A stretch of 32,968 bases of DNA, taken from positions 1 through 32,968 of the IMG/VR virus record IMGVR_UViG_3300007540_000049; one strand, written 5' to 3'. A program made the position numbers and the translations under genes. The notes beneath the pieces were generated by a model, which searched no databases, was not told the origin of the DNA, and saw only the letters and a program-made list of their open reading frames with translations. The stretch comes from a virus. Shown here one piece after another: positions 31,010 to 32,968 of the stretch (its first letter is position 1; every line of letters begins with the position of its first letter).

Positions 31010-31289
31010 GTCTAAACTCCTCTATCACTGAAGGATTGTCATCCTCCAGAATTCCGCACTGAACCAGTGCATCTCCTAGTAACTTAAACGAACCAGCCGC
31101 ATTGTCCCAGTCCATGAGACGTATGCTGCGGCGGCAATACTCCACGATGACAGGCCCCTCAATAGGTTGGCAATCGTGGTTGTCTTGTATGTGCTGAACT
31201 AACTCAGCTTGTAGTTTCTTCCGCACAGCCCAGTGCATACGCAGCAAGCGGTTGATGCCGGGAAGAATAAAATGTGAATCGAATTCCAT
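30936..31289 (-). CDS. RusA-like Holliday junction resolvase
   Basis: 117 aa (E. coli RusA is 120). Cleaves four-way junctions in replicating and recombining phage DNA and so replaces T7 gp3 (endonuclease I). It opens with the typical FILPGINRLLRMHW. The catalytic region is MDWDNAAGSFKLLGDAL (Asp60, Asp62, Asp73) followed by LEDDNP (Asp83/84). The lysine four residues after the second Asp in E. coli RusA is Gly66 here; Lys69 is nearby. It has no Shine-Dalgarno, and a strong hairpin ends about 10 bases before its ATG. Its last 74 bases overlap the start of the primase-helicase frame. Confidence 0.85.
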   Translation of the reverse strand: MEFDSHFILPGINRLLRMHWAVRKKLQAELVQHIQDNHDCQPIEGPVIVEYCRRSIRLMDWDNAAGSFKLLGDALVQCGILEDDNPSVIEEFRPDQEKVSKRAEQGFRLVIRRTHIM

Positions 31290-31292
31290 GAG

Positions 31293-31335
31293 ATAAAACG
31301 AGGGGATGGGAGATGAACTAAACTCCCACCCCCTC
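31293..31335 (-). terminator. Intrinsic terminator or attenuator upstream of RusA
   Basis: On the leftward strand 31335-31323 pairs with 31312-31300 in a 13-bp stem (one G-U) with a 10-base loop, followed by GTTTTATC. It follows the SSB and 71-aa genes and stands directly before the RusA start codon, so it would set the ratio of SSB to the rest of the replication genes or act as a processing site. Confidence 0.7.
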
Positions 31336-31358
31336 TAGGAAACACACTTCGTGTCTGT

Positions 31359-31574
31359 TTATTTATTCACCTCAGACCGCAGTGAGCTAGGGACTTCTTC
31401 AACATCAGGGAGCTTCTCGGAAACTCCTAGAATCTCTGCAATCTTAGAGGCGCATGTATCAGATGCGTGTCCGTATTCCACTAAGACTTTCTCAATGTCC
31501 TGCATCATGCCTTCGGCACGTACAAGCATTGACATGTTCGTGATCTCTTCCTGTAGTTCTAAGTTATCGTCCAT
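31359..31574 (-). CDS. Hypothetical acidic helical protein between SSB and RusA
   Basis: 71 aa, mainly helical with heptad-like leucines (LELQEEITNMSMLVRAEGMM) and a second helix EKVLVEYGHASDTCASKIAEILGV (residues about 28-51, given as a span). No recognised family. It has no convincing Shine-Dalgarno before ATG 31574, and ends 24 bases before the terminator hairpin. It is the only open frame of size in this stretch and lies in a compact operon, so it is probably real. Confidence 0.5.
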   Translation of the reverse strand: MDDNLELQEEITNMSMLVRAEGMMQDIEKVLVEYGHASDTCASKIAEILGVSEKLPDVEEVPSSLRSEVNK

Positions 31575-31622
31575 AGTAAAGGTGAGCAGTTTAGCCTCGT
31601 GCTCAGGAGGGAGGGGAGGAGA

Positions 31623-32249
31623 TTAATCGAAGTAGTTATCGTCATCTGACGATGTAGCCGCAGTTGTAGATTCCCCATCAGAGAACTCATCATCGAAACC
31701 TGATGACTCGGACCCTGAGAATTTCTGTAGCTCGATAACCTTAACAGCTTGAAGCTTCAGTGTCACACCAAGACCTAGCGTAGGTACGTAGTACGGTGTG
31801 GCAACAAGCCCTAGCCTAATGATGCTATCGTTTCCGATAGAGTCATAGTCCACAGCATCCCAGTCAATCTTCTTACCATCAACGTATGTGTCAACGGGGC
31901 GAGATGCTGGCTTACCTGACTTGGCAGGGAAGTGACGCTTCTTAGATTTGAGTTGTACAAATCCCTCGGGCACACGCTCATCATCTGCGTGTGTGCTCCA
32001 CGGGTTGAAGTGGGAACGTCTCATGTTCCGATCCTCCTTGCCGCACATATCAATCAGCTTCTCTTGAATACCAGTGATGGTATCAATGATAGGCTGTGCC
32101 TCCTCCTCTGTCAGTAAGATATTACAGAGATAATGTTCTTTCTCATCTCCCGGAAATCCCTTCGGAGTTTTAAGTGATGCCCATCGTGCCTTACCCGCAG
32201 GGGTAGTGATCTTCTGAGCGTAGTCTTTCGGTTCAAATAACTTTTTCAT
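31623..32249 (-). CDS. Single-stranded DNA-binding protein, T7 gp2.5-like
   Basis: 208 aa (T7 gp2.5 is 232). Coats single-stranded DNA and coordinates polymerase and helicase through its acidic tail. The body has an OB-fold-like beta pattern (VQLKSKKRHFPAK, RLGLVATPYYVPTLGLGVTLKLQAVKVIEL), and the last 30 residues are Asp/Glu/Ser-rich, ending DDDNYFD. In T7 the tail ends in an essential Phe; here the Phe is second to last. Location directly after the RNA polymerase gene matches marine T7-like gene order. The ATG at 32249 has no Shine-Dalgarno. Confidence 0.88.
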   Translation of the reverse strand: MKKLFEPKDYAQKITTPAGKARWASLKTPKGFPGDEKEHYLCNILLTEEEAQPIIDTITGIQEKLIDMCGKEDRNMRRSHFNPWSTHADDERVPEGFVQLKSKKRHFPAKSGKPASRPVDTYVDGKKIDWDAVDYDSIGNDSIIRLGLVATPYYVPTLGLGVTLKLQAVKVIELQKFSGSESSGFDDEFSDGESTTAATSSDDDNYFD

Positions 32250-32365
32250 TTGTCTATTTATATAGAAGAAGTAAGTAATCTAGCATAGCTAGAACGATCC
32301 CTAATGATCCACATAGATCAATAGGTGTTTTATATTTTTGTTTCCTTTTTTATGAAGCCCCATAA
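32250..32365 (-). promoter_or_regulatory. Intergenic region between RNA polymerase and SSB
   Basis: 116 non-coding bases. It contains a 15-bp dyad (32279-32293, TCTAGC-ATA-GCTAGA on the + strand), three GATC sites starting at 32296, 32306 and 32316, exactly 10 bp apart, and a leftward TATAAAT about 12 bases before the SSB start, which could be a -10 element. A promoter or operator for SSB is likely; no strong terminator is seen. Confidence 0.4.
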
Positions 32366-32968
32366 CTAACTGAAGAGATAGCTGTTGGGTCCTCTAGGGA
32401 TACTATATACATCGGCTGGGTACGGGGGGACTTGACCCCTTTCTTGAATTTCTTTTGTGCCATTAATGGGAATACCAAGTTGCATTAGCTCCGCTCGCAT
32501 CCCGTCGATAGCCCATGTGAACGACAAGCCTAGCTGTCTCTGTACTTTGTCTACGTCAGCAGCATGCATCCCTATACTATCGTGAATAGTACACAGAGAT
32601 AGACAATCAGAATAAACAACAGCATGGCAGAGAAGAGAAGCGTCGATAGAATGCGTAAAGTTTGGAACAAATGCTGCACCTAGTTTTGTGTAGTTTGGTT
32701 TGTCTGTATCAGAACGATAAGAATAAAGATGTCCCTTAATGGCTGTCCGTATCCTCACGATCTTTTGTTTCTTGTATGTCTGTGTTACTCGTACACCTGA
32801 TGGAGCACACCATGTGTATGAATGTTTGTCTGTCTCTCTGGTTTGTCGTGAGACTGTCTCTTCTGCTGTGTCCTGAAACTTTACTAGACTGTTGAGCATG
32901 TCTGCTGCTGTGTCGTAAAGTCTTTTAGCTAACCACACTGATGCAACAGATGGTATGTGTGGTATCTC
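32366..32968 (-). CDS. T7-like RNA polymerase, C-terminal 200 residues (partial)
   Basis: The frame runs off the right edge; an internal GTG at 32938 is not the true start. Aligned by eye to T7 RNA polymerase: WCAPSGVRVTQTYKK matches T7 WVTPDGFPVWQEYKK; FVPNFTHSIDASLL matches IAPNFVHSQDGSHL; and TIHDSIG matches LIHDSFG, which holds catalytic Asp812. Between the first two blocks lies the promoter specificity loop, which differs from T7, so its promoters should differ too. The protein ends in YLFS rather than FAFA. It is the first known gene of the leftward arm inside the window and would transcribe the late genes. Confidence 0.95.
   Translation of the reverse strand, partial: EIPHIPSVASVWLAKRLYDTAADMLNSLVKFQDTAEETVSRQTRETDKHSYTWCAPSGVRVTQTYKKQKIVRIRTAIKGHLYSYRSDTDKPNYTKLGAAFVPNFTHSIDASLLCHAVVYSDCLSLCTIHDSIGMHAADVDKVQRQLGLSFTWAIDGMRAELMQLGIPINGTKEIQERGQVPPYPADVYSIPRGPNSYLFS

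Noticed and set aside
1-32968. tRNA genes, CRISPR arrays, insertion sequences, integrase or attachment sites
   Set aside because: No cloverleaf-like segment, repeat-spacer pattern, transposase or recombinase motif was found by reading; the gene content is that of a lytic phage.

Overview
The window is most of the genome of a T7-like tailed phage (podovirus) that encodes its own RNA polymerase. It carries homologues of the T7 RNA polymerase (C-terminal part only), gp2.5 single-stranded DNA-binding protein, gp4 primase-helicase, gp5 family A DNA polymerase, gp6 exonuclease, gp8 portal, gp9 scaffold, gp10 capsid, gp11 and gp12 tail tube, gp13-gp16 core/ejection proteins and gp19 large terminase. 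Lipobox-containing lysis proteins point to a Gram-negative host. Several small proteins resemble those of marine T7-like phages, but the host cannot be named from sequence alone. No integrase, tRNA, rRNA, IS element or CRISPR array was seen.

Layout. Position 1-88 is the start of a leftward gene that runs off the left edge. Positions 89-730 are a gene-free control region with hairpins, two perfect 16-bp palindromes and a cluster of phage-type promoter cores (TATAGGG) facing both ways. From 731 to 22809 every gene is on the + strand: a small helix-turn-helix protein, an unknown 137-aa protein, three tiny stop/start-coupled genes, portal, scaffold, major capsid (followed by a T-phi-like hairpin), the two tail-tube proteins, a gp13-like GNAT-fold protein, gp14-, gp15- and a giant 2685-aa gp16-like ejection protein, then five small genes that form the lysis region. 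From 22799 to the right edge almost every gene is on the - strand. Read leftward from the RNA polymerase the order is SSB, a hypothetical, RusA-type resolvase, primase-helicase, DNA polymerase, exonuclease, a DUF1599/Nmad1-like protein, a zinc-binding protein, large terminase, a hypothetical, a metallophosphoesterase and a small zinc metallopeptidase. One gene inside this block, a probable small terminase subunit at 24361, is on the + strand with its own sigma70-like promoter.

Compared with T7, where all genes point the same way, this genome is split into a rightward virion/lysis arm and a leftward replication/packaging arm that collide tail-to-tail at 22.8 kb. If the contig is circular or permuted, both arms would start from the 89-730 region. 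That last step is inference.

The most notable features are: (1) a roughly 1600-residue insertion in the gp16-like protein carrying an HELGH metallopeptidase motif and a ParB-like GHDGRHR motif, as in 'polyvalent' proteins delivered with phage DNA; (2) a primase-helicase whose zinc-binding module is encoded inside the end of the RusA gene with no ATG/GTG/TTG start available, only CTG behind a good Shine-Dalgarno, plus a T7 4B-like internal start; (3) an inverted repeat that could hide the capsid gene's ribosome binding site; (4) opposite-strand terminase subunits; (5) two adjacent lipoprotein-plus-TM genes that look like unimolecular spanins; (6) no recognisable tail fibre or endolysin in the window.
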